From the IMG/VR virus record IMGVR_UViG_3300005613_000244, positions 1 through 33,481 of that record: a DNA stretch of 33,481 nt. One strand, given 5' to 3'. Made by a program: the position numbers and the translations under genes. Positions 22,788 to 30,051 of the stretch are shown piece after piece; position 1 is the stretch's first letter, and each line of letters begins with the position of its first letter. The DNA is from a virus. The notes beneath the pieces were generated by a model that saw only the letters and a program-made list of their open reading frames with translations, searched no databases and was not told where the DNA came from.

Positions 22788-23516
22788 TCACAACCCCGCC
22801 GCCAGTTCATTAAGCTCCCGGATCTTCGCTTTCATGGCCGCAGCCTGTACCTTTGAAAACAGCACCTTGCCAAACTTGTTGCTCAGCCTGCGGATATCTC
22901 CGGCGAATTTTTCCGGGTCCGACAGCATGCGCTCTAAAAACTGATCCACAACCTGGACCGGCATGGATACGCCCGACTCCGGCCGCACCGGCTGCAACCG
23001 TGTGCGGTCTTCAAGTTCAAAATCGAAAGAAAGCTGCTGCACGATTTCCACCAGCACCGCCTTTTTCCCGCGCGATGCCTTGACCAGACCCGTAAGCCCG
23101 CGTTTTCGAAAGGCATCGTAAAAAGCAGACAGTTCGGAGGCGTCTTCCGCGATCCAATACCCTCCTCCGATCCCGGCCTTGGACAGGATGGGAATGTGGT
23201 CGTGTTCGTTAAGAAGATGATTCTGTAACATGCGCACAGTTCGCTTCCATCGGTCAAGCTGTTTGCGATGGTTTTCGGTGGATACCATGAGCTTTAAGAG
23301 CCGCTTGAGATCAGACCTCTCCTTGAGAGTGCCCACTCCGGCGAAATATATCCCCAGGCACCGCTGTGCAAAAATAATCGCCAGCGCGTCTCCGGAGATG
23401 GCACTGGCTTCGCCCACATGATCCGTCCATAGGATGGACAGGAAAATATTTTCCTCCCGGGTTAGCCGGGCATCGTGGCTGCCGTCCCTTCTGATTCCTA
23501 ATTGTTTTAGATTCAT
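22788..23516 (-). CDS. Middle-region DNA-associated protein, unknown
   Basis: 242 residues. Helical throughout: RLTREENIFLSILWTDHVGEA near the start, LGIYFAGVGTLKERSDLKRLL, a basic RKQLDRWKRTVRMLQNHL, and a terminal AAAMKAKIRELNELAAGL. The central GYWIAEDASELSAFYDAFRKRGLTGL resembles the style of phage replication or recombination accessory proteins, but no family is recognised. It follows the cysteine-rich gene directly and ends at the AATATTC array. Confidence 0.72.
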   Translation of the reverse strand: MNLKQLGIRRDGSHDARLTREENIFLSILWTDHVGEASAISGDALAIIFAQRCLGIYFAGVGTLKERSDLKRLLKLMVSTENHRKQLDRWKRTVRMLQNHLLNEHDHIPILSKAGIGGGYWIAEDASELSAFYDAFRKRGLTGLVKASRGKKAVLVEIVQQLSFDFELEDRTRLQPVRPESGVSMPVQVVDQFLERMLSDPEKFAGDIRRLSNKFGKVLFSKVQAAAMKAKIRELNELAAGL

Positions 23517-23521
23517 AACGT

Positions 23522-24151
23522 TTACTCTTTTGTGTTTTTATGAGAACTGATTCTGTGATCAGTCTTTAGAAAATACCGCACCTGTCCGACCGGGGTTCGC
23601 TCCTGGACTTTGGCCGCCCTCCGAATATTATCCAGCACCTCCGGAAGTCCCTCCAGCAGTTTTTCCAGCACACCCTCCATCGTCCCTCGTCCCTCGCTAA
23701 TCCTGACCATCGCTTCCGCAATATTCTGAGCCCGCCGCGCCCGCTGCCCCTCTGTTTGTCTCCTCGCCAGGCATGTACTACATATGCCATATCGCTTATC
23801 CTTAAATCTCGGGTGCACCTTAAAATTCTCTATGGGCTGAGGCTCTCCGGCGAACTCGCAGTCTTTTTCCTTGCAAATCCGCCATTTTTTATCCGGTTTT
23901 TCCGGTTTTTCTGTTTTTTCTTGCGGTTTCATATTCCCCTCCTCCGGTCGATGGGCGGCCATAACCTTGCGCCCCTGTTCGCAGTCCTGGCAGTTGATAT
24001 CCATAGCCCCGGCAGAGGATGCACCGGCCCAGTTTAATTGCCCGTTTTTAAACCGGTGTGCATTTTTCTGCCGGGCAATACACGCCCGGACCGACATGTG
24101 ACACCGGTAAATTTCGCAGTACATCCGGTCGGATGCCGCCTCCCCGCTCAT
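23522..24151 (-). CDS. Cysteine-rich middle protein
   Basis: 209 residues. Two metal-binding-type regions: YCEIYRCHMSVRACIARQ with later CQDCEQG (about 12-60), and WRICKEKDCEF with YGICSTCLARRQ (about 90-135). The C-terminal third is helical (MEGVLEKLLEGLPEVLDNIRRAAK). A heptamer array (CGTCCCT units at 23681-23698) is translated as ISEGRGT just before that helix. The start overlaps the upstream stop as ATGA. Confidence 0.72.
   Translation of the reverse strand: MSGEAASDRMYCEIYRCHMSVRACIARQKNAHRFKNGQLNWAGASSAGAMDINCQDCEQGRKVMAAHRPEEGNMKPQEKTEKPEKPDKKWRICKEKDCEFAGEPQPIENFKVHPRFKDKRYGICSTCLARRQTEGQRARRAQNIAEAMVRISEGRGTMEGVLEKLLEGLPEVLDNIRRAAKVQERTPVGQVRYFLKTDHRISSHKNTKE
23681..23698. repeat. 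Short heptamer array, unit CGTCCCT
   Basis: CGTCCCT twice plus CGCT, within the 23522-24151 gene. The related CGACCCTCGTCCCTCGCT at 6230-6247 lies inside the tape measure gene; both encode SEGRG. Confidence 0.75.
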
Positions 24152-24858
24152 GGAGATACCCCGGTGAGAATATCCACCAGCCAGTATTTGTCGATCTTTC
24201 GAAAATCGATGATCGCCGTGTTCTCCATCAGAAAGTTTTTAATGTCCCGGTCCTTGATATAATAATGGTCCCCGCCGTTGGCCTTTGTTCTGGCGGTTCC
24301 CCTCCGGCGGGCTTTGAGCTGCCCGGTATTGATATACCGAAGGACGACGTGATCGTTCACCCCGAGACACTCGGCCACGGACCGGGCGCTGTGCCCGCTG
24401 AGGTTTTGGAGAAACCTCATCCGTTTTCGTTTGATAACGATCCCGCAGAGCGTTCTCCGGAACCCGTATTTTTTGAGCCTCCGCTGAATGACCTCCGGCG
24501 TTCGATGGGCGTTCTGGCCGAGGATGTTTATTTCCCGTTCGGACCAGTCCGGCTCTTTTTTCTGCTTGGGGGTCCATCCGTTAACAATAGCGTGTCGGGT
24601 AATTTTCCACCGGGGCAAACCGAGCCTTGCCGCCAGATCCCTGATCTCCCCGTTCCCGGTATTCTTCTGGCAGGCCGCCCGGATGGCATTGTGCATTTCC
24701 GGCGTAACAATGTATTTTTCGCGCTTGGTCTTTAATGTCGGAGTGTCGCTTTTGTTCCGGCATTTCCGGGAGCAAAACCGGGGCACCCCGTTTTCTTCGG
24801 TACGCCATGCCCGCCCGTGGTGCCCGCAGGTCTCGCACACATAATCATATGTCGGCAT
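24148..24858 (-). CDS. Zinc-ribbon and HTH DNA-binding protein
   Basis: 236 residues. The N-terminus is a zinc ribbon (DYVCETCGHHG ... FCSRKCRNK, Cys near 8, 11, 29, 33). A central SANT/Myb-like helical block follows (EPDWSEREINILGQNAHRTPEVIQRRL). The C-terminus is an excisionase/MerR-type HTH (SARSVAECLGVNDHVVLRYINTGQLKA, then DHYYIKDRDIKNFLMEN). It is most likely a DNA-binding regulator of the middle region. Confidence 0.8.
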   Translation of the reverse strand: MPTYDYVCETCGHHGRAWRTEENGVPRFCSRKCRNKSDTPTLKTKREKYIVTPEMHNAIRAACQKNTGNGEIRDLAARLGLPRWKITRHAIVNGWTPKQKKEPDWSEREINILGQNAHRTPEVIQRRLKKYGFRRTLCGIVIKRKRMRFLQNLSGHSARSVAECLGVNDHVVLRYINTGQLKARRRGTARTKANGGDHYYIKDRDIKNFLMENTAIIDFRKIDKYWLVDILTGVSP

Positions 24859-24988
24859 GGTCCCCCCTGATTTCGGAAAGAAACATCCTCAGAGTCGCAA
24901 TGAATACGCACACCAGAACCGCCGGCATGATCCAGAACCGGTGGTCATTCACAAAGCATATAAAATCAAGGAACATGTTTTCCATCAT
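24845..24988 (-). CDS. Small membrane protein (47 aa)
   Basis: ATG at 24988 overlaps the preceding stop as ATGA; the gene ends inside the next one (13-base overlap). One transmembrane helix (about 20-36, FWIMPAVLVCVFIATLRMF) follows a short N-terminal segment MMENMFLDFICFVNDHR. The tight coupling on both sides is the main support. Function unknown. Confidence 0.65.
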   Translation of the reverse strand: MMENMFLDFICFVNDHRFWIMPAVLVCVFIATLRMFLSEIRGDHADI

Positions 24989-25248
24989 ACCCCCTCCTCG
25001 GCGGCAGTTTCCGGGGTGATTATAGTCACGGCCACATTGCGACGCTCGTCAATTTTCAGGATCAGATTTTCCTGGGGCAGCCAATACAAAGCCAGTATCC
25101 GGTACCGCCGGCCTGTTGGAGTGAACAGATCCCGGGATCGCTGGATAAAGATGGCGTCGTTCTTCATCTCCTCCACCTCGCCGGGCGCCGGTACCGGAGT
25201 GCCGATCCTTTCGGCCCATCGCTCCTCAAAGTGCCTGGTGAGTTTCAT
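24985..25248 (-). CDS. Small DUF4258-style protein
   Basis: 87 residues from ATG 25248, with GGAG close upstream; a longer frame to 25380 only shadows the neighbour gene. MKLTRHFEERWAERIG then a beta region (YRILALYWLPQENLILKIDE, NVAVTIITP). The N-terminal 'H..ERW.ER.G' plus beta-sheet resembles the DUF4258 / toxin-like RelE-type fold, but only loosely. It overlaps the zinc-ribbon gene before it by 23 bases. Confidence 0.68.
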   Translation of the reverse strand: MKLTRHFEERWAERIGTPVPAPGEVEEMKNDAIFIQRSRDLFTPTGRRYRILALYWLPQENLILKIDERRNVAVTIITPETAAEEGV

Positions 25249-25420
25249 TATTCTCCACCGATTCCCTTCTATGCCTGCGCTGATCGTTGGCCGGAATCCA
25301 CGCGCTGAGCGGGTACAATTCCCCTGACCCGCACCTGGGGCATTTCCCGTTGCGAATATCCCGGATATCAATGATTTCATCGCAGTCGATACATAAATAA
25401 GAATAACATAGCTGGGTCAT
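25226..25420 (-). CDS. Small zinc-ribbon protein
   Basis: 64 residues: YLCIDCDEIIDIRDIRNGKCPRCGSGELYPLSAW is a rubredoxin-like or zinc-ribbon fold with CxxC ... CPRCG. The C-terminus is charged. The start overlaps the GemA stop (TAATG). Confidence 0.8.
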   Translation of the reverse strand: MTQLCYSYLCIDCDEIIDIRDIRNGKCPRCGSGELYPLSAWIPANDQRRHRRESVENNETHQAL

Positions 25421-25926
25421 TACTCCCCCCCCTTCCCCGGCTCACCGGTTCCCCGGTTCTCCGGTTCATCCTTTTGCATTACGCATACGATTTTAAGGAT
25501 CTGCTTTAATTTCTTTGCGTTCCGGCAGAAACTTAAATCGTCCACATTACATATTCTTTTCACCAGCCCCTTAACCCGGGCCGTACCATTTTCTATCTTT
25601 TCGGCTTCTTCCAGGATGCGAGCGTGCAGCGCCTCGGCGATCCGCCGTTTCCCTGATGCCTGGCACCTGACACCTGACACCTTTTTTTTAAATCCCAACG
25701 CCGAAAAATAATCCACCAGGTCTTCCAGTTCGGACACGGACAGGGCCGCCGCTGTGGTGACCCCGTAATATTTCAGAGAGGCCCGATACATTTCGTCATC
25801 TAATCCAAGATCTTTTTTGGCGATATGAACGATGGCCAAAAGTCCGTTTCTTTGCCGCTTTGCCCGGTCGCCCGCCGGGTTTTGGATTTTATTCGGCGAC
25901 TTTTTCCCGCCTTTAATCAGTTCCAT
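25420..25926 (-). CDS. gemA: GemA protein (Mu gp16, DUF1018)
   Basis: 168 residues. DUF1018 features: LLAIVHIAKKDLGLDDEMYRASL (about 29-51), the ELEDLVDYFSALGFK turn, and later SFCRNAKKLKQILKIV. In Mu, GemA affects host DNA topology and gene expression. A heptamer array inserts about ten residues (83-92, VSGVRCQASG) at the domain boundary, and an octamer array gives the C-terminal tail EPENRGTGEPG. It overlaps the neighbouring genes. Confidence 0.85.
   Translation of the reverse strand: MELIKGGKKSPNKIQNPAGDRAKRQRNGLLAIVHIAKKDLGLDDEMYRASLKYYGVTTAAALSVSELEDLVDYFSALGFKKKVSGVRCQASGKRRIAEALHARILEEAEKIENGTARVKGLVKRICNVDDLSFCRNAKKLKQILKIVCVMQKDEPENRGTGEPGKGGE
25436..25468. repeat. Octamer array, unit CCGGTTCN
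   Basis: CCCGGCTC, ACCGGTTC, CCCGGTTC, TCCGGTTC: four 8-bp units at the 3' end of gemA, translated on the minus strand as EPENRGTGEPG. The same unit occurs at 27550-27583 within the transposase. Confidence 0.85.
25658..25682. repeat. Heptamer array, unit CACCTGA, inside gemA
   Basis: TGCCTGG, CACCTGA, CACCTGA, CACCTTT. It lies mid-gene in gemA and is translated as VSGVRCQASG. The unit also appears twice at 11889-11936. Confidence 0.85.
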
Positions 25927-26368
25927 GTTTTCCGCCGTTCGCCACTTTGTCTAAATAGAATTTTTCCGAGTTCCTCACCCGGTAAAACTTGACCTTTCCC
26001 CTCTTTCCGGTGAACTCCAGCTCTCCTGACAACACCAGTTCCCCAACCATGCGCTGCACATAGGATGTGTGAGCGTCGGACAATTTTGCTATATCCGAGA
26101 CACAAAACGCACCTTTCACGTGCATGGCCCTGTAGATCCTGGGTTTTACGCTCGGGATTTCCGGAGAGAAAGAATCGTCGTATACATATGACCGGAGCGC
26201 ACGTCGAACCAGTTCTCCGTTGGCCCGAAGCTGGTTCCACGCGTAATCGAAGCTCTTTTTCTTTGTCAGCGGAACACCGGCAGCGTTGAACACATCCTCC
26301 CGGGAAAACTGCCGGTTTATCCGGGCAGCAATATTGCGAATCCTGTTTGTCATTCCCGTGTTTTTCAT
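25913..26368 (-). CDS. Winged-helix type regulatory protein
   Basis: 151 residues. Two winged-helix-like parts: FSREDVFNAAGVPLTKKKSFDYAWNQLRANGELVRRA (about 21-57) and AFCVSDIAKLSDAHTSYVQRMVGELVLSGELEFTGKRGKVKFYRV (about 87-131), the second with a clear wing. It lies between the ATPase and gemA, overlapping both neighbours. A middle-gene regulator is likely; no family recognised. Confidence 0.75.
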   Translation of the reverse strand: MKNTGMTNRIRNIAARINRQFSREDVFNAAGVPLTKKKSFDYAWNQLRANGELVRRALRSYVYDDSFSPEIPSVKPRIYRAMHVKGAFCVSDIAKLSDAHTSYVQRMVGELVLSGELEFTGKRGKVKFYRVRNSEKFYLDKVANGGKHGTD

Positions 26369-26487
26369 CTTAGCACTCCGAACAACTCAAGCAACCTGCA
26401 TGCGGCCCAGACCATCCCGATCCATAGAATGGTTGGGATGCCTAAAAACACCATCAATTTCATTACAAAAAGAATTCTCCCGTTCAT
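26365..26487 (-). CDS. Small membrane protein (40 aa)
   Basis: ATG overlaps the MuB stop as ATGA, and its own TGA overlaps the next ATG the same way, so this short frame is fully integrated in the operon. MNGRILFVMKLMVFLGIPTI then LWIGMVWAACRLLELFGVLR: one transmembrane helix. Function unknown. Confidence 0.75.
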   Translation of the reverse strand: MNGRILFVMKLMVFLGIPTILWIGMVWAACRLLELFGVLR

Positions 26488-27164
26488 TTAACCACCTCGT
26501 CGATTATCCTCTCGGTTAATGCGCCGATACCGGAAGCGTTCATGATCCGCTCCGCACGGGCGCCCTGGGTGAGAACGTTCCGGAAATCCCCCTGGGCGCC
26601 CCGGAGAAGTTTGGCCGCCCATTCCGGCGGGATACTCTGGTCCATCGCCTGCCGGTACCATACCGTTACGTCGGCCTGGCACACGGCTTCGAACACAACG
26701 GTATCCCTGAGCCGGGACACCAGGCGCCGCTCTCTGCCCAGCTTCGACTTCAAGTCTTCTTCCCCGATGAGCAGTACCGGTGTTTTACACACATCATGGA
26801 TATTCCTGAGCACGTTCAGGACTTTCAGATTCATCCGGTCCGCCTCGTCCACCATTATTATACGGCGCCGGTTCCCGATCTCCGTCTGAATCATCTCGAA
26901 ACAGGTTTGACGAAACCGGGGCCGGGTCCCGCAGATCCGGAACGTGATCTCCCGGAGCAGCTCCGAAAAGCTCCAGGATTCGTGATACAATACATAAACC
27001 GTGTTCGGGTTCACCGTGTAGATCCGCTCCGCCGCCGTGGTTTTTCCCCGGCCCGCGCGCCCGATCACCGCCGCCATCTCCACGCCGTAGCACGCCCCTA
27101 ATAACTCATCGCACAGTGCCGTGGTCCGTTGGTAATTTTTTGTATTAATGAAGATGTTTTTCAT
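26484..27164 (-). CDS. Transposition target-selection ATPase (MuB)
   Basis: 226 residues, AAA+ ATPase. Walker A GRAGRGKTT (35-43), Walker B IIMVDEAD (102-109), sensor-like TPVLLIGEEDL (about 128-138), and an arginine-rich RERRLVSRLRD. It lacks the extra N-terminal HTH of Mu's 312-residue MuB, as is usual for shorter relatives. MuB binds target DNA and activates MuA and gives target immunity. It follows the transposase by one zinc-protein gene. Confidence 0.92.
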   Translation of the reverse strand: MKNIFINTKNYQRTTALCDELLGACYGVEMAAVIGRAGRGKTTAAERIYTVNPNTVYVLYHESWSFSELLREITFRICGTRPRFRQTCFEMIQTEIGNRRRIIMVDEADRMNLKVLNVLRNIHDVCKTPVLLIGEEDLKSKLGRERRLVSRLRDTVVFEAVCQADVTVWYRQAMDQSIPPEWAAKLLRGAQGDFRNVLTQGARAERIMNASGIGALTERIIDEVVK

Positions 27165-27390
27165 ATGCCTCCTGTGGATTCATAGATACCCGTTCAACTG
27201 TAATTTCTCCCGGGATAATTATAGTTTTGTCCGCCATAGAAAGAACCCGTGGCGCGCCTTCCGTTCTGCGAATCACCACATGACATTTGGGGCATTTATA
27301 GCAATTTGCGGGCAAATCTAACTCGTCAAGCCATTGGTCAAATGGGCTTTTTTCTCCACAATTTCCGCACGTAATTTCAAATCCGTTCAT
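27145..27390 (-). CDS. Zinc-binding protein between transposase and MuB
   Basis: 81 residues from ATG 27390 (GAGGAGG upstream); an earlier ATG at 27444 lacks a ribosome site. FEITCGNCGEKSPFDQWLDELDLPANCYKCPKCH gives two CxxC pairs with a helical linker, a zinc ribbon. It ends within the MuB start. Possibly a DNA-binding accessory factor. Confidence 0.8.
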   Translation of the reverse strand: MNGFEITCGNCGEKSPFDQWLDELDLPANCYKCPKCHVVIRRTEGAPRVLSMADKTIIIPGEITVERVSMNPQEAYEKHLH

Positions 27391-27433
27391 TGCATGGCCG
27401 CCTCCTCGGAGCCAGTTTTTATTAATCCTTCTT

Positions 27434-27454
27434 TCAATCGTCAATCGTCAATTA
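27434..27454. repeat. Heptamer array, unit TCAATCG
   Basis: TCAATCG, TCAATCG, TCAATTA at the 3' end of the transposase gene; the stop codon TGA lies inside the array. Confidence 0.75.
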
Positions 27455-29685
27455 CAGACGCTCTCCTTATATATTTCCCAGTACTCCCTGGTGTTAATGT
27501 CCATCCGCTCTTCATACTCGCGCATGAACACTTCATCCTCCGATGATATCCCCGGTTCTCCGGTTCTCCGTTTCCCCGGTTCGCACATCCGGTCCACACA
27601 CCACTGATACCGGTCCACCTCGCGGGTAAAAATGGGTTTATTCTCATGCCGGTACGTCTCGATCTGCCGGATGTCCTCCGCGATCTCTTCCGCTGTCTGC
27701 ACGGGTGCGCGCGACTCCATGATGATCCGGCGCTGTTTGGGAGTGCCCACAACGACCTCGGGTTTTTCGTCCGCAGGAACCCTGGAATACTCCAGAAAAT
27801 CCGGGATATTGGCCGTTATTTTGCGGTAGGCTTCCAGCACGGTTTTGCGCTTGGACCGCTTCTCCTGGATCTTGCGCCCCGCCAGATCTTGATTCTTCAT
27901 GGATGAATATTCTATGGGCACGGCCCGGCAGAGGAACTCGCCCTCGTGAAAGCAGAGAACCCACTCCGGGTCCATAGGATCGTAGCGAACCTCCACCCGG
28001 GTTTTGTGCAGGCTGTCCAGCCGGTCATTCTCATACAGGACACTCCTAAAGGATATCCGCCCCCGGTCCACCACGCGTCCGCCCCGGTCCGCCCGGGCCA
28101 GAAATACCATATCGGTCTCGTCGGGCCGCAGCCACCGGGGACGCCATCCCGAGACATAGCAGGCCCGAAGAACGTCCATCGGCACGCAGTGTTTGGGTTT
28201 TGGCTGCCAGCTCCATTCCCGGATCGCCCCCCGGTGAGTTTTTTTAGAATTATAATAATCCATCGCCCGGTACATGGTCAGGGCGAATTCTGAAAATGTG
28301 AGCAGCTTCCCGGATCGCGCCAGCCGGTCGATCTCTTTCTGATCCACCTCGGACACCTCGTCCGGGGCCCCTAATTTCTTCACACCCCCGGGCACATGGA
28401 AATGATCCCGGAGTATGCCTTCAAATATATTGAATGAAGACTCGATCATTTTGGCTTTTGCGTTGCGGACAATGGCTTTTTTGTGGGTTCCCGGAAGGAT
28501 GGCGCACGGATTGATCAGCTCCGGATTTTTCGGCAGCTCCAGCTCCGCGTCCAGGGTGCGCTCGGCATTGACCCCTATGGTTCTAAGGGCCGCCATGATA
28601 CCCATAATATAGCGGGATAGTTCCGGCTTGCCGTTATCCGTGTATATGGCCGTGGGCCTGCCGAACATGCGGCATCCGATACGAAGCGCCAGGCCAACCA
28701 ATTGAGAATCATATTTTTTGTCCAGGGCGCCGCCGTAAAAACACCGGGTGCGAAGATCCTGCCAAAAAAACCCCTCCGGGCGGAACACCTCTCCGGTGTC
28801 GTCGTCCGTGACCCAGAAATCGAACCGGTGCTGGTCCCCGACCAGGATCTCGAAGGGCGCCAGGTCCGCGTAGGATCTGAGCACTGGGGGAAGAACATTG
28901 TCCAGGGCTCGGAGCCCGCCGCTCTGGAGCGCCAGAAGTTGAGGCGACACCTTTTTATTATACCATTGCAGGGCCGACTCGTATCCGCCGATCCGCCAGC
29001 CCTGTTTTCCGGCCTCCATCTGGAGAATTTCATACAGAGCGTCCTTGGCGATCTTGCGGTGTTCCCGCTTCAGGCACAGTCCCACCCACCAGTCCAGGGC
29101 CTCTTTCTGCCATGCCCTGGGTTTGCCTCGATTTTTCTTGGTATGCTCCAGCCCGACAAGGCCCTGGGCGCGATATCTCTTTATATATTTGTATAGGGTC
29201 TGGTGCGTGACATTGTGTCGTTTTGCCACCAGACGGATATGTTTTGATTTTTTAGCGCCCCTGGGAACATTGAGCGCCTCCTGAACCATATTGGCCAGCC
29301 GCCGCACGCGCGGATCGCGAAGGGTGCTTTCGGATAATGTGACATCCGTATTCCATGCTTCTTTGTGGGGCAGGCTGTAGGGCAGGCTTTCCAGCCTGCC
29401 AAATGCCACACCCATCATTTTCGACGATGCAGCCAGCGCCGCCTCCGGCGCCAGGGTCGGAATAATATCACCCGCTATAGTGTTTGATATATTTTCCATT
29501 TTTTCAATTACAAGTCTTTGTATCTCCGCCGGCAATGCTGAGATGATATACTCCCGGCGGATGGTTCCGTTATTGCGGACGTTCTCGTACGGCCATCCGT
29601 CCTTGTTCGCCTTCCTGGTTACAGACTGGATGGTCATTCCTATAGCCTCCGCAATTTGTGCGGCAGACACCGCACCGGTGCTCAC
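27448..29685 (-). CDS. DDE transposase (MuA)
   Basis: 745 residues, GTG start at 29685, overlapping the upstream stop (GTGA). N-terminal HTH (VSAAQIAEAIGMTIQSVTRKA, about 6-26); second HTH (HNVTHQTLYKYIKRYRAQG, about 157-175). DDE core: Asp284 in LVGDQHRF, Asp350 in IYTDNGK, Glu415 in KMIESSF. Spacing 66 and 65; Mu has 67 and 56. C-terminal beta-barrel about 500-610. Residues 95-106 (FGRLESLPYSLP) come from a REP-like palindrome inserted in frame in the linker between the HTH domains. An octamer array gives CEPGKRRTGEPG near the C-terminus. It carries out replicative transposition. Confidence 0.96.
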   Translation of the reverse strand: MSTGAVSAAQIAEAIGMTIQSVTRKANKDGWPYENVRNNGTIRREYIISALPAEIQRLVIEKMENISNTIAGDIIPTLAPEAALAASSKMMGVAFGRLESLPYSLPHKEAWNTDVTLSESTLRDPRVRRLANMVQEALNVPRGAKKSKHIRLVAKRHNVTHQTLYKYIKRYRAQGLVGLEHTKKNRGKPRAWQKEALDWWVGLCLKREHRKIAKDALYEILQMEAGKQGWRIGGYESALQWYNKKVSPQLLALQSGGLRALDNVLPPVLRSYADLAPFEILVGDQHRFDFWVTDDDTGEVFRPEGFFWQDLRTRCFYGGALDKKYDSQLVGLALRIGCRMFGRPTAIYTDNGKPELSRYIMGIMAALRTIGVNAERTLDAELELPKNPELINPCAILPGTHKKAIVRNAKAKMIESSFNIFEGILRDHFHVPGGVKKLGAPDEVSEVDQKEIDRLARSGKLLTFSEFALTMYRAMDYYNSKKTHRGAIREWSWQPKPKHCVPMDVLRACYVSGWRPRWLRPDETDMVFLARADRGGRVVDRGRISFRSVLYENDRLDSLHKTRVEVRYDPMDPEWVLCFHEGEFLCRAVPIEYSSMKNQDLAGRKIQEKRSKRKTVLEAYRKITANIPDFLEYSRVPADEKPEVVVGTPKQRRIIMESRAPVQTAEEIAEDIRQIETYRHENKPIFTREVDRYQWCVDRMCEPGKRRTGEPGISSEDEVFMREYEERMDINTREYWEIYKESVCN
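27550..27583. repeat. Octamer array, unit CCGGTTCT, inside the transposase
   Basis: CCCGGTTC, TCCGGTTC, TCCGTTTC, CCCGGTTC; translated on the minus strand as CEPGKRRTGEPG near the C-terminus of MuA. Same unit as the 25436-25468 array. Confidence 0.85.
29363..29401. repeat. REP-like palindrome inserted in the transposase gene
   Basis: TTGTGGGGCAGGCTGTAGGG then CAGGCTTTCCAGCCTGCCA. It matches the intergenic elements at 14751-14800 and 16951-16977, but here it lies inside the transposase open frame and is read through as FGRLESLPYSLPH. Confidence 0.93.
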
Positions 29686-29864
29686 GCGGACACCTCTCGG
29701 GGTTTATTGAGGGTATATTTCTCCGAAAAATTTTCGAAAAGCTGCTTTTTACATTCCACGCAGATCCCGTGGGACGTTCTCCCCGGCAGTACACTCTGTG
29801 ATATGTACAGCAGCTTCCCGCACCACGCGCACTTCACCCTCATTTCATACAATATTTGACTCAT
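29682..29864 (-). CDS. Small zinc-finger protein
   Basis: 60 residues with VKCAWCGKLLYISQSV and GICVECKKQLFENF: CxxC ... CxxC with 'HGIC..C' spacing as in small DksA/prokaryotic zinc finger proteins. The end overlaps the transposase start. Confidence 0.82.
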   Translation of the reverse strand: MSQILYEMRVKCAWCGKLLYISQSVLPGRTSHGICVECKKQLFENFSEKYTLNKPREVSA

Positions 29865-30051
29865 TTATCTTCCTCCTATCCGCCATCTCCATAACCCTGG
29901 CATACGCTCTGGCCAGATCCTTTGCCTGCGGAGATATTTCCCCGAGAGCCTTCCGGTCTCTGGCCCCCGACCTCTGAGCCTTGGCCTTTTCCCTCTCCCT
30001 CTTAATCTTCTCTTTCCGTGTTAGTCTCCGCCGTCCCTCTCTTTTTCCCAT
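29845..30051 (-). CDS. Small basic helical protein
   Basis: 68 residues, very basic (GKREGRRRLTRKEKIKREREKAKAQRSG), with a helical second half (SPQAKDLARAYARVMEMADR). GGAGGTATAA precedes ATG, directly after the upstream stop. Likely binds nucleic acid. Confidence 0.72.
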   Translation of the reverse strand: MGKREGRRRLTRKEKIKREREKAKAQRSGARDRKALGEISPQAKDLARAYARVMEMADRRKINESNIV

